Below are positions 1-7,978 of a stretch of 64,000 bases of DNA, in pieces. The position numbers and the translations under genes were made by a program. The notes beneath the pieces were generated by a model that searched no databases, was not told the origin of the DNA, and was given only the letters and a program-made list of their open reading frames with translations. This stretch comes from Romeriopsis sp046049545 (GTDB taxonomy: Bacteria; Cyanobacteriota; Cyanobacteriia; Leptolyngbyales; Leptolyngbyaceae), in contig JBJORF010000004.1 of NCBI GenBank assembly GCA_046049545.1, positions 1 through 64,000 of the forward strand, given 5' to 3'. Every line of letters begins with the position of its first letter. Position 1 is the first letter of the stretch.

Positions 1-574
1 CATGGACACGGGCGCGATGTTACTCAAATCCACCCAGCCGATCGATCTCCTCGATAACGCCCAAGACCTGGCGATCGCCCTTTCCCAACAATGCGCCGAT
101 TTAGTGATTCAAACCCTGCCCGAACTTGTCGCTGGCCGCATCACCCCCGAACCGCAGGACGAATCCAAAGCGACCTATGCTTCCCTGATCAAAAAAGACG
201 ACTACCAGCTTGATTGGACAAAACCCGCGATCGCCCTGCACAACCAAGTGCGTGGCTTTTACCCGAATTGCCAAACCGAATTTCGCGCTCAGGGATTAAA
301 AATTATCGCCACGGTTCCCCTCGATCCGCGCTATGCCAGCCAACTGCCCGAGGAATATGCCCCCGCGATCGCCCAGGTACAGACCCAGCCCGATACCGTA
401 CCGGGCACCGTCCGCGCGATCGTCAAAAACTTTGGCGTGGTGGTCCAAACCAGTGATGGCCCCTTGCTTCTGGCTCAAGTTCAGCCCGCAGGCAAGAAAC
501 CGCAATCCGGCTGGGACTTTGCCAATGGGTTGCGGGTGGCGGTAGGTGAGGTCTTTGGTGCAGCGACGGAGTGA
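1..574 (+). CDS. fmt: Methionyl-tRNA formyltransferase, C-terminal part (5' end off window)
   Basis: This is the 3' part of fmt, whose enzyme adds a formyl group from 10-formyl-tetrahydrofolate to Met-tRNA for translation initiation in the cytoplasm. The window opens inside the gene; the visible frame (from base 2) begins MDTGAMLLK, a conserved stretch near the end of the catalytic Rossmann domain. It then runs through the linker into the C-terminal tRNA-binding beta-barrel, with the family signature LDW followed by HNQVRGFYPNC at about residues 70-90 of the visible part. The stop TGA is at 572-574. Only about 190 residues of a protein usually near 310-330 are present. The next gene starts 4 bp downstream, so the two are probably co-transcribed. 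Confidence 0.93.
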   Translation, partial: MDTGAMLLKSTQPIDLLDNAQDLAIALSQQCADLVIQTLPELVAGRITPEPQDESKATYASLIKKDDYQLDWTKPAIALHNQVRGFYPNCQTEFRAQGLKIIATVPLDPRYASQLPEEYAPAIAQVQTQPDTVPGTVRAIVKNFGVVVQTSDGPLLLAQVQPAGKKPQSGWDFANGLRVAVGEVFGAATE

Positions 575-578
575 GATC

Positions 579-1721
579 ATGCAGGAAACCCGCTTGATTT
601 TAGGCATCATTGCAGTGATCGCGGGGGGACAGGCGATTTGGGAATTGCTGTTGGGGCCGAGGGCGACGGTGCAAGATGTGACGCAGCAAGTATTTCAGAC
701 CTGGGATCCCAAGGCATTGGCAAATGTGGTGAACAGTGAGTTTTTTATCCGGCCCGATCGCACGACCCCTGACGGTCAGATGATTTCCGTCGCGGAAGAT
801 AACCTTCAGGAATTACTCAGCCTTTATCGGGAGCAGCTCGGCCCGCTCCAGCGCTTCCAAGTGGTTGAAGAAAAAATCTCCCAGAGTCGTCTGCACCGCA
901 GTGGCAAAGCCGTCTATGCCACCTACAAACTGGAAGCGCAGTTCGCCAAGGCTCCGGCGACGGTGCGGCTCTACCTGGAGCGCTACGGGAATTGGCGCGT
1001 CCATCATTTCATCATTCAATCGCCCGCCCTCAGTCCTTGCCTGAGCCAAGTCGATTGGCAGCTTTGTTCCGCCAATCAAGCCCGCCGCAACACCCCCGAC
1101 CACGTGGCGACATTGAAAGCCCAGCTTCAGTTTCAGCGGCAATGTATCGGCTGTGATCTGAGCTATCTGGACTTGCGATCGCTGGATTTAGCCGGAGTCA
1201 ACTTACGGCAGGCCAATCTCACGGGGACCCGTTTCCAGGAAGCGAATCTGCAAAACGCCAACCTCCAAAACACCAACCTTCACCGCACCCAATTCCAGCA
1301 AGCCAACCTCAAAAACGCCAACCTGAGTGCGGCGATCGGCCCCGGTACGCGCTTCCAGCAAGCCAATCTGCAAAACGCCAATCTCCAAAATGCCCAGCTC
1401 GCCCATGCGAACTTTGCCCAAGCCAATCTCCAGGGCAGTCAGCTCGATCGGGCCGATCTTGAAGCGGCGAACTTCTACCGTGCCGACCTACACCACGCCC
1501 AGTTGAACCAGAGCACCCTGTTTGCGGCGGATTTTCGGCAAGCGCGGATGACCCGGACGCAAATGAACGGTGCCAACCTGCAATGTGCCAGCCTTAGCGG
1601 GGCAGCGGCGCTGCGGGTACAGATCGAAGGGGCTTTACTCGACGGCACGATCTTGCCCAATCAAATGGTCCACCTTCCCACGACCCTGGCGCGGCGCAAG
1701 GATGTGGTGTTGCGCTGTTAA
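579..1721 (+). CDS. Membrane-anchored pentapeptide-repeat protein with an ARC6-like (IMS) domain
   Basis: The protein (380 aa) starts with a hydrophobic segment (about residues 5-25, LILGIIAVIAGGQAIWELLL). A middle domain at about 30-145 resembles the IMS/DUF4101 domain found in ARC6-type and other cyanobacterial proteins (RLYLERYGNWRVHHF). From about 185 on come many A(N/D)Lxx pentapeptides such as ANLQNANLQNTNLHRTQ, which fold as a right-handed quadrilateral beta-helix. I chose ATG 579 over an in-frame GTG at 546 because GGAG at 568-571 is well spaced and the GTG would overlap fmt. The cellular role is unknown. The product is probably anchored in a membrane with the beta-helix as an interaction surface. 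The middle-domain assignment is by recognition only. Confidence 0.8.
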   Translation: MQETRLILGIIAVIAGGQAIWELLLGPRATVQDVTQQVFQTWDPKALANVVNSEFFIRPDRTTPDGQMISVAEDNLQELLSLYREQLGPLQRFQVVEEKISQSRLHRSGKAVYATYKLEAQFAKAPATVRLYLERYGNWRVHHFIIQSPALSPCLSQVDWQLCSANQARRNTPDHVATLKAQLQFQRQCIGCDLSYLDLRSLDLAGVNLRQANLTGTRFQEANLQNANLQNTNLHRTQFQQANLKNANLSAAIGPGTRFQQANLQNANLQNAQLAHANFAQANLQGSQLDRADLEAANFYRADLHHAQLNQSTLFAADFRQARMTRTQMNGANLQCASLSGAAALRVQIEGALLDGTILPNQMVHLPTTLARRKDVVLRC

Positions 1722-1875
1722 GCAATGATGATGAGTGCGTCGCTGGGAGGCCATCGCGCACCCCCCGGAACTCCAATTGCAAATAAAACGTGATAAACCT
1801 GGGCGTTCTTTCCAGCACCGTCCTACAATAGAACGACTGCATTGCTTGCGTTCACTATCGCTGCCACCAGAACCT

Positions 1876-2391
1876 ATGACCAGTCGTTCTCTGCCACGAT
1901 CGATCACAATTTTTGGCTTTACCAATACGGCGCTCGGGGCCGGGGGGCTGATTACGGGACTCAGCGCCTTGATCAAGTCCAATCCGACGGTGGCGGAGAA
2001 CGTCTATCAGCAAGTTAATGCGTCTTCACAATCCCTGCATTGGCTAAATCTGGCGATGATTTTGTCGCCGATTTCCTCGCTATTGCTGCTGCTCTGCGGC
2101 ATTGGCCTACTGCGGAAAAAGCGGTGGGGGCGCACTTTAGCAATCTATTATGGCTATGGCTCGATCGCCTTTAGTGTGATTGCGAGTGCGATTAATATTT
2201 TCCGCTTTGCCGATCGGATCAACGAGCCCTTAGTCCTCAATACAATTTTGGGCATTGTGCTCAGTGTGCTGTTAGGTCTCGCTTACAAAGCCTTTATGGT
2301 CTACAGCCTCAGCCGTGAATCGGTGAAAGTCGCTCTGGTCAACCAGCCGATCGGAGCGGAAATCCTAGAATTTCCCCAGCGGCGGCGCTAA
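1876..2391 (+). CDS. Small multi-pass membrane protein, unknown function
   Basis: A 171-residue protein with about four hydrophobic segments: near residues 10-35 (FGFTNTALGAGGLITGL), 55-80 (LAMILSPISSLLLLLCGIGLL), 90-110 (YYGYGSIAFSVIASAI) and 125-150 (ILGIVLSVLLGLAYKAFMVY). A basic RKKRWGR turn lies between the second and third. The frame is open from 1735, but ATG 1876 gives a compact start after a plausible leader; the upstream residues look non-coding. I do not recognise the family and infer no function. It is followed by the MFS remnant on the opposite strand. Confidence 0.6.
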   Translation: MTSRSLPRSITIFGFTNTALGAGGLITGLSALIKSNPTVAENVYQQVNASSQSLHWLNLAMILSPISSLLLLLCGIGLLRKKRWGRTLAIYYGYGSIAFSVIASAINIFRFADRINEPLVLNTILGIVLSVLLGLAYKAFMVYSLSRESVKVALVNQPIGAEILEFPQRRR

Positions 2392-2530
2392 CGGCGCAAA
2401 TCCCCAATAAAAATGGGACAGGCGATGCACCCAGTCCCAAACGGTGATTGAATAAATTAGGCTGGCGATATCCTACATGCTGATCGCCGAATTGCAACAG
2501 TATTTTGGTGATTTTGGCTGATTTCCACAT

Positions 2531-2880
2531 TTAGCGTAGTGTTCCCTGGGACGTTCCACTAGATGTAGTGAGCACAAGTCCCGTTGCAATCAGCAAACCG
2601 ATCGTGAACAGCAGCCCAGCGGCAAATAGGTAAGCAGTCTGTAGCCCCCACTGTTGGGCGATCGGTTGGACGGCGAAGGGCGAGAGGAACTGCCCGAGGA
2701 ACATGCAGGTGGTGAGGCCGCCGAGGATGCGACCGCGCTGTGGGGGTGGTGTGATGACGTTGAGCCAGACGGACGTTCATATTCGGCAGCAGCAGCCCGA
2801 GCCCCGCTCCGGCAATTAGTAGCCCCAGAATCACGATGCCGTAGCTAGATTCGGATTCCGGTTTTGGACTACTTGATGCG
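2531..2880 (-). pseudogene. Remnant of an MFS transporter (C-terminal fragment with frameshift)
   Basis: Reading the minus strand from about 2850, GIVILGLLIAGAGLGLLLPNMN is typical of a major facilitator transmembrane helix and loop. Just after NMN the frame breaks. A second frame then continues the same protein as WLNVITPPPQRGRILGGL, followed by two more helices, and stops at 2531-2533. The break coincides with a tandem duplication of four bases (GACG GACG at 2768-2775 on the plus strand). Removing one copy restores the frame. Everything upstream of the fragment (the N-terminal two thirds) is missing; the sequence there is the end of the DUF928 gene. This is a dead, truncated drug-efflux-like transporter. 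Confidence 0.75.
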
Positions 2881-3669
2881 GCTGGAGCGCAGGTGATTGG
2901 CATTGATGGCGGGCATGATCAGCGGGTTGGGTTTCAACTGAATCGCTTCAAATAGCGTATTCTTGAGTTGAATTTGCGCCAGTAAGGACAACCGATCGCT
3001 GGATTGAGCCGTCAGAAATGCTTCAGTCCACAATCCGGCGCTGGCATAAATTTCGGCTTTTTGTTCAGCGCTGGTGGCTTGGGCAATCTGGTTGACTAAA
3101 TCGGCCGTTGCTGGGGTTGTGGTGAAGCGGCCCATGGCGACGCGCGTACCAACGTTTTGGGTGTCATTGGCGCAGAGGATTTGGACTTCCCATTCGTAGG
3201 TTTTGCCGGGGATGAGATCCGGTGCCGACGCGGGATAGGTCATTTGGAACAGGCCGCTCTTGTTGGTTCTGTATGTCTCTTGGAGAATCGGCTGTTCGCG
3301 ATTGGTCACTTCATAAAGCCGCACTGCAATGTTAGTGCGACCGATCGCTTTACCTGGGCGCTGCACATGGAAAAATAGGGGTGGCCGGGTTAGGGTCGTC
3401 TGAACGTCCTGTTCTTCAGTCATCTGAGGCATCACAATACCCCAAGGCGCAGGCCAATTGGCAGTACATTCGGCGCTCCCGAGACGATAATCGTCACTGC
3501 GCGTCGCGGTCGTCGTCGTGCGCTGAGCGGCTTTTTTGGGCCGTGGCTTGTACCCTGGTGCAGCATCGACGGATTGCATCGGGAGCACGATCGGAGCCAG
3601 ACAAATGACAGCGACCAAAGCTGTCAGCCAGCGACGATGTACAGAGGATGACAGCGATCGAACGTTCAT
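2869..3669 (-). CDS. DUF928 domain-containing secreted protein
   Basis: A 266-residue protein with an N-terminal signal peptide (about residues 14-37, hydrophobic core then VDA-AP). The body has the DUF928 pattern: TLTRPPLFFHV, then a beta-rich stretch with LYEVTN, LPGKTYEWEVQILC-like and GRFTT segments, then a helical C-terminus of about 80 residues rich in A and Q. DUF928 has no known activity. In cyanobacteria, as I recall, it often accompanies CHASE2, CHAT and DUF1822 genes. It is transcribed in the same direction as the CHASE2 cyclase just upstream (55 bp gap), so an operon is likely. Its 3' end abuts the decayed MFS fragment. Confidence 0.75.
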   Translation of the reverse strand: MNVRSLSSSVHRRWLTALVAVICLAPIVLPMQSVDAAPGYKPRPKKAAQRTTTTATRSDDYRLGSAECTANWPAPWGIVMPQMTEEQDVQTTLTRPPLFFHVQRPGKAIGRTNIAVRLYEVTNREQPILQETYRTNKSGLFQMTYPASAPDLIPGKTYEWEVQILCANDTQNVGTRVAMGRFTTTPATADLVNQIAQATSAEQKAEIYASAGLWTEAFLTAQSSDRLSLLAQIQLKNTLFEAIQLKPNPLIMPAINANHLRSSRIK

Positions 3670-3724
3670 ACAAAAATCTCCAAATCAATTGTTACTCAGG
3701 TTATACAGCGTATCGCTGGATGGC

Positions 3725-5743
3725 TTATGCCGTATCCGCCCGCCCTGACAGCAGCGGTAATTCATAAAATACTTGATACACATCAACGGTTTGCTCCCGG
3801 CCTTTGAGATGGACGCTGCCGATCGACACGGCGGACAACCCTTTGCTATCCAGTTCATCGGCCACAAGCTGATAAGTGCGATCGCTAATCAAAACTCGAC
3901 AAATCCCACCATCAATGGTTTTATCGAAGCTTTCTAAGCGGGCCGCAATATTCACTGTGTCGCCGATCGCCGTGTAGTCCATCCGCTGCTGACTGCCGAG
4001 GCTCCCCGTCACCACCTGCCCAGTGCAAATTCCCACCCGCATCTTCAAGGTCGGTCGCCCTTCGGCTTCCCACTTTTGATTCAGCCGTTGGAGGGCGACG
4101 GCCATGCCCACGGCGCAGCTCACAGCATTGCGTGCATCCTGCTGGATTGCCTCGGGGGTTTCCCGCGCGATCGGCACACCGAAAATCGCCATCACCGCAT
4201 CGCCGATAAACTTATCGACCACCGCACCATGGGCCAAAACCACTTGGGTCATGGCTTCCATATATTCGTTCAACCAGTCCATCAGCACTTCCGGATCAGT
4301 CCGTTCCGCAACGGTACTGAAATTTTTCAGGTCGGTAAAGATCACGGAGACTTCCATTTTTTGGCCCCGAAGGCGGCCTTGATTGAAGAGTTGCTCGCGA
4401 TCGCGCCAGATTGCTTCGGCGATCGTCGGCGTGACATAGCGGCCAAATAAGTTCATCACAGCGGCCCGATCGCGGCGTTCCTGGTTGGCAATATCGCCGA
4501 TGACCACCACCGCCGACAGCGCTAGCCCAATCAGGGGCGGCACAACCGGAATCCACCATCCGGCCACAAATGCGCCATAGCTCCCTACGGTCAGACTCCC
4601 GAGTAACCCCACCATGGCGGCGATCGACCAACGCGGCGATCGCACCCACCAGGCCACCAGCACCCCCGCCACCGACCACAGCCCCACCCAAGCCCCTTCG
4701 AGCCAGTCCGGCCAGACCGCCCGATTGCCTTGGCCCGTTTCAGCGGCGGTCATGACATGGCTGGCAACATTGGCAATGATCTCTACGCCAGCGGTTTTTT
4801 CGGGGGTGGTGATGCGGTTGTCGCTGTAGGGCGTGTAGAAAATATCGCGGACGCTTTCGGCAGTGACTCCGATAATCACAATCCGATCACGCATTTGTTC
4901 GGGGGCCACTTTCCCAGCGAGCACATCGCGCAATGGCACGGTACGGAATGATCGGGCGGGGCCGCGATAATTCAGCAAGATTTGGTAGCCGCCATCGTCG
5001 GTGTTTACATAACTGCCGTCGTGACTGGCGAACATCGGGAAGGTGGTTTTGCCCAGTTTCAGTGCGTCGCCATCGGTTTCGGGGAGGATGCCCTGGGGTT
5101 CGAGCTGCATCAGGGCCAGTTGCAGGCCAATGTAAGGAATCGAGTCATCGCCGTCCGTCCAGTAGAGAAAGGTGCGGCGCAGTTTGCCATCGCCGTCGAG
5201 GATGGCATTGCTGGAGGCGGTTTGGCCGAGGGACTGGAGAATGCCGGAGGGATTGACAGCAGCATCGTCGTTGCTGCCTTGCCGCTTTTCGATGCCGATT
5301 AGGTTCGGGGTGGTTTTGAGGATTTGGGTGAGGCGCTGGGTGCCCGGTGCGACGGGAAAGTCGCGGAAGAGGTCGAGGCCGATCGCGCGGGGTTGGGCTT
5401 GGCGGATGCGATCGAGGGCGGTCGCTAGGGTGGCATCATCGATCGGGTAGCGATTGAGTTGCTGGAGGTCGGTTTCATCAATTCCGACGATCACGATGCG
5501 ATCGTCGATCGGGGCGCGGGGGCTGACGCGGACAAATTGATCGTAGGCCATCCATTCCAGGGTTTGCAGCGCTCCGGTCGATCGCACAGCCAGAATTAGC
5601 CCCGTGACGAAAGGGGCTGTGAGGCAGACAACGCCATAGGTGCGAAGCGGTTTGAGCCAGGTTTTGAGTTGGGCGCGGCGTGACATGGCAGGCGTGGGCA
5701 ACGTGGGGGCAGAGACCGGATGCACTTGCTTAGAGTGCCACAT
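3725..5743 (-). CDS. CHASE2-domain class III adenylate cyclase
   Basis: This membrane protein (672 aa) should make cyclic AMP in response to an extracytoplasmic signal. After an N-terminal helix (about 35-55), the CHASE2 sensor spans about 60-345 (DDRIVIVGIDETDL, LNYRGP). Three closely packed helices follow (about 350-420), then the cyclase domain (about 455-640). Metal-binding aspartates are seen in FTDLKNF and FIGDAVMAIFG. The purine-selecting lysine is in VDKFIGD, paired with the threonine of DYTAIGDTVN, as in cyanobacterial CyaB1-type adenylate cyclases. The transition-state Asn and Arg are in VNIAARLES. An internal Met (about residue 20, at 5686) is an alternative start. It precedes the DUF928 gene in the same direction. 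The input signal is unknown. Confidence 0.92.
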   Translation of the reverse strand: MWHSKQVHPVSAPTLPTPAMSRRAQLKTWLKPLRTYGVVCLTAPFVTGLILAVRSTGALQTLEWMAYDQFVRVSPRAPIDDRIVIVGIDETDLQQLNRYPIDDATLATALDRIRQAQPRAIGLDLFRDFPVAPGTQRLTQILKTTPNLIGIEKRQGSNDDAAVNPSGILQSLGQTASSNAILDGDGKLRRTFLYWTDGDDSIPYIGLQLALMQLEPQGILPETDGDALKLGKTTFPMFASHDGSYVNTDDGGYQILLNYRGPARSFRTVPLRDVLAGKVAPEQMRDRIVIIGVTAESVRDIFYTPYSDNRITTPEKTAGVEIIANVASHVMTAAETGQGNRAVWPDWLEGAWVGLWSVAGVLVAWWVRSPRWSIAAMVGLLGSLTVGSYGAFVAGWWIPVVPPLIGLALSAVVVIGDIANQERRDRAAVMNLFGRYVTPTIAEAIWRDREQLFNQGRLRGQKMEVSVIFTDLKNFSTVAERTDPEVLMDWLNEYMEAMTQVVLAHGAVVDKFIGDAVMAIFGVPIARETPEAIQQDARNAVSCAVGMAVALQRLNQKWEAEGRPTLKMRVGICTGQVVTGSLGSQQRMDYTAIGDTVNIAARLESFDKTIDGGICRVLISDRTYQLVADELDSKGLSAVSIGSVHLKGREQTVDVYQVFYELPLLSGRADTA

Positions 5744-5783
5744 TTATTGGGTTGCCTATCCATGGGGGAGAATTTTGGGGGTA

Positions 5784-6116
5784 TTAGCGTTTTGGCATTG
5801 CCAAAGCACGTCGCCGCCACCGTCGGGTCAGTCGGATCACACGAACAATGCTAAACCCCATCACACCACCTAATACAAGTGCAACGATCGCGGGCGGTAC
5901 TCCTGGCAGCAGCGGCCACATACCAGGTAAGGCGATCGTCTGAGCCACCCTGTACCAGGACGGCTTCACTGTCCCGCGCATTCCCCAAGACAAAATCGGA
6001 ATGATAAAGCAGAAGCCACTGTAGCCGATCGCGCTGAGGGGCACAAATATCCAGTAAGGCCACCGCGACGATCGGGGGGTGGACGGTTGGGGAACAGACG
6101 ATTGACGTTGAGCCAT
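5784..6116 (-). CDS. Small two-helix membrane protein, unknown
   Basis: A 110-residue protein with a Ser/Pro/Arg-rich N-terminus, a hydrophobic helix near 20-45 (YWIFVPLSAIGYSGFCFIIP), a second at about 70-95 (GVPPAIVALVLGGVMGFSI), and a strongly basic C-terminus (RLTRRWRRRALAMPKR). I recognise no family. It lies 40 bp upstream of the CHASE2 cyclase in the same direction and may be its operon partner. The hydrophobic pattern and an open frame ending sensibly before the cyclase support a real gene, but without a family this remains moderate. Confidence 0.5.
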   Translation of the reverse strand: MAQRQSSVPQPSTPRSSRWPYWIFVPLSAIGYSGFCFIIPILSWGMRGTVKPSWYRVAQTIALPGMWPLLPGVPPAIVALVLGGVMGFSIVRVIRLTRRWRRRALAMPKR

Positions 6117-6294
6117 AGTTGCTTGTTCAGGTTTTGGTGTTTGTTAAAACAGCATTACTCATAAATCTATTGACGTTATGCAGTTGTGTGTATTTACAAA
6201 AGCTGGCACCGCCGATGAAGTAGGCGAATTTTATGTTTAGAATTTTATGCTTGGTAGAACATCATTGCTAAATTGCAAAGTTGCGGCCCCGATC

Positions 6295-6449
6295 GGTGAT
6301 TGCCAGCCCCGCCTTGAAATCAATTTCAAGGCTGATCGCCAAAACCCATTGAAATGGGTTCACAGTTCAGACAAACGTTTTCAGCCCGTTAAAACGGGCT
6401 TGAGCTATGAGCCTTGAAATTTATTTCAAGGTGGATCAGGTGAATCACC
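6295..6449. repeat. REP-like cluster of four palindromes, copy 1
   Basis: Four perfect or near-perfect palindromes follow one another: 6311-6332 (CCTTGAAAT arms), 6343-6360 (AACCCATT arms), 6383-6400 (AGCCCGTT arms) and 6411-6432 (CCTTGAAAT arms again). Weak outer arms CGGTGATT and AATCACCG lie at about 6294-6301 and 6442-6449. The first and last palindromes match each other, so the element is roughly symmetric. A second copy with the same order lies at 59909-60050. The arrangement resembles REP/BIME elements mobilised by REP-associated tyrosine transposases, but none is encoded in this window. Confidence 0.85.
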
Positions 6450-6521
6450 GAGATCCAAACGACGAGAATTTTGTACTTCGACCCATCCGATCGGAAACTC
6501 GCTTCGTAGACTGATCAAGCA

Positions 6522-6537
6522 CCCCGCTACGGCGGGG
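6522..6537. other. GC-rich hairpin upstream of the fasciclin gene
   Basis: CCCCGC and GCGGGG arms enclose TACG, followed by TTGC. It lies about 48 bp before the fasciclin start. It could be a remnant terminator or a leader structure; the T run is too short for a firm terminator call. Confidence 0.4.
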
Positions 6538-6584
6538 TTGCAAAACGCCCTTAACTCACTTATTGGTTGGAGACTTCTACTCTC

Positions 6585-7145
6585 ATGCAACGTATTGCTT
6601 TCTCGAAAACAGTTAAGACGATCGGTCTCGCGGTAATGCTTTCAGCCATGGCGGCGACAGCGGCGAATGCCTGCCCCAGCAAGAACGGCAATAAAATGGC
6701 GAAACCCCCGGTCGCGACCCGTCCCGCTCAAGTCGGGACAATCACCGAAATCGCCGCTGGCAATTCCCAATTCTCCACGTTGGTTGCCGCTGTAAAAGCC
6801 GCCGGATTGGCGGAAACGCTGGCTGGAGAAGGGCCATTCACGGTGTTTGCGCCGACAAATGAAGCCTTTGCGGCTTTGCCTAAGGGGACTGTAGAAAACC
6901 TGCTGAAGCCGGAAAATCGGGCGGCCCTGCAAAAGGTGTTGACTTACCATGTGGTGCCGGGGAATTTAATGGCGAAGGATTTACGATCGGGTAAAGTCGC
7001 CACCGTTGAAGGTAATTCCGTGGCGGTGCAAGTTGGTAAAATGGGAGTCAAAATTAATGACGTGAATGTGGTCGCAGCCGATGTGAGTGCCAAAAATGGT
7101 GTGATTCACGTCATCGATCGGGTGTTGCTTCCACCGGGTTTGTAA
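6585..7145 (+). CDS. Secreted fasciclin (FAS1) domain protein
   Basis: A 186-residue exported protein with one FAS1 domain, a fold used in adhesion and protein interaction. The N-terminus is a Sec signal peptide (KTVKTIGLAVMLSAMAATAANA, cleavage likely near residue 29). The FAS1 signatures are clear: TLVAAVKAAGLAETL, GPFTVFAPTNEAFAALP (about 87-103), the H-box TYHVVPG (about 123) and the final VNVVAADV...GVIHVIDRVLLP. I chose ATG 6585 over the in-frame TTG at 6567 because it starts the signal peptide directly. It is followed by an ECF sigma factor and an RskA-like anti-sigma, the same trio seen in the mycobacterial SigK-RskA-MPT70/83 system. That suggests, by inference, that this gene is a target of the sigma factor. 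Confidence 0.92.
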   Translation: MQRIAFSKTVKTIGLAVMLSAMAATAANACPSKNGNKMAKPPVATRPAQVGTITEIAAGNSQFSTLVAAVKAAGLAETLAGEGPFTVFAPTNEAFAALPKGTVENLLKPENRAALQKVLTYHVVPGNLMAKDLRSGKVATVEGNSVAVQVGKMGVKINDVNVVAADVSAKNGVIHVIDRVLLPPGL

Positions 7146-7165
7146 GTTGAATTAATTTATTCACT

Positions 7166-7194
7166 GCCCCTGGATCTTACGGTTCAGGGGCTTT
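7166..7194 (+). terminator. Probable rho-independent terminator after the fasciclin gene
   Basis: GCCCCTG (7166-7172) pairs with CAGGGGC (7185-7191) across a 12-base loop and is followed by TTT. It sits 20 bp after the fasciclin stop, separating it from the sigma factor gene. Confidence 0.6.
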
Positions 7195-7306
7195 AAGCGT
7201 AGTTGAAGATTAATGTCGATAGCTCAAGATGATTAAACCTAAAACCAAGGCGAAATCACCCTTGCTAGACTAAAGCGTGATGGCATTGACGCTCTACGTT
7301 ACCCAA

Positions 7307-7332
7307 TTCAATTGGCTCATTCAATTGGCTCA
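7307..7332 (+). repeat. Tandem 13-bp repeat just upstream of the sigma factor start
   Basis: Two perfect tandem copies of TTCAATTGGCTCA end 5 bp before the ATG of the sigma factor. The motif TTGGCTCAC recurs just before the anti-sigma start (about 7969-7977), which suggests shared leader sequence or a regulatory site. Confidence 0.6.
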
Positions 7333-7337
7333 CATCT

Positions 7338-7913
7338 ATGGCTCCATCCCCGAGCATGAACGCGCAATCCACTGACCTCGAACTCTTTTTGGGGATTCAA
7401 GCGCAGCAGGTCAAGGCGTTGGATCTGCTCTACGATCGCTACAGCAAACTCGTCTACAGTACTGCCGTCCAACTGCTCAACAACATTGAAGAAGCTGAAG
7501 AAGTCACCCAGGAAACCTTCCTCCGCCTTTGGGAACGCAGCGAAATCTATCAGCCAAATCGGGGATCGCTGAGCGGATTTTTAATCACCATGGCGCGATC
7601 GCGCGCATTGGATCGGCTACGATCGCGCCAAGCCCGCCACCAAAAAATCCAGCGCATCCAAACCTTCATCGACCCCGTATCAAATTACAATCCCCCCTTG
7701 GAGTTTGTTACAGTGGAAGAGCGTTCTAACTTCGTCCGTGAAGCCCTGCAACAGCTCTCACCCACCGATCGGCAGTTACTCGAAACGGCCTACTATGAAG
7801 GTCTGAGCCAGTCCGAAATCGCGCAACGCGACGGCATTCCCTTGGGCACCGTCAAATCCCGTGCCCGCCAAGCCCTAAAAAGGCTGCGAACCACGTTAAC
7901 GCATCTGGTTTAA
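7338..7913 (+). CDS. ECF-type (SigK-like) RNA polymerase sigma factor
   Basis: A 191-residue sigma-70 family protein of the extracytoplasmic-function type, with regions 2 and 4 only. Region 2 spans about 25-95 (LDLLYDRYSKLVYSTAVQLL, EAEEVTQETFLRLWER, GSLSGFLITMARSRALDRLR). Region 4 spans about 130-188, with the helix-turn-helix LSQSEIAQRDGIPLGTVKSR. It should direct RNA polymerase to a small regulon when released from its membrane anti-sigma factor. The anti-sigma gene follows 65 bp downstream, and a fasciclin gene precedes it. This matches SigK/RskA-type pairs. An internal ATG at 7356 is a possible alternative start. Confidence 0.93.
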   Translation: MAPSPSMNAQSTDLELFLGIQAQQVKALDLLYDRYSKLVYSTAVQLLNNIEEAEEVTQETFLRLWERSEIYQPNRGSLSGFLITMARSRALDRLRSRQARHQKIQRIQTFIDPVSNYNPPLEFVTVEERSNFVREALQQLSPTDRQLLETAYYEGLSQSEIAQRDGIPLGTVKSRARQALKRLRTTLTHLV

Positions 7914-7920
7914 TCATTGC

Positions 7921-7954
7921 GTTGAATCATTTTGTTGAATGATCTCGTTGAATC
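7921..7954 (+). repeat. Three GTTGAAT(C/G) motifs at 13-bp spacing
   Basis: GTTGAATC at 7921, GTTGAATG at 7934 and GTTGAATC at 7947 recur with an exact 13-bp period in the gap between the sigma and anti-sigma genes. The function is unknown; it may be a slipped-strand tandem array. Confidence 0.55.
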
Positions 7955-7978
7955 CTCTACTTCTCATCTTGGCTCACC

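Larger units (their letters stand above)
6117..6584. other. Divergent intergenic region carrying a palindrome cluster
   Basis: This 468-bp gap lies between the small membrane gene and the fasciclin gene. It holds no convincing ORF. The right half contains the four-palindrome element (6295-6449) and a GC hairpin at 6522-6537. The left part (6117-6290) is AT-rich and probably contains the minus-strand promoter, but I see no clear motif. Confidence 0.6.

Noticed and set aside
2339..2530. 63-codon minus frame between the small membrane gene and the MFS remnant
   Set aside because: Overlaps the end of the membrane gene, no recognisable domain; the gap appears non-coding.
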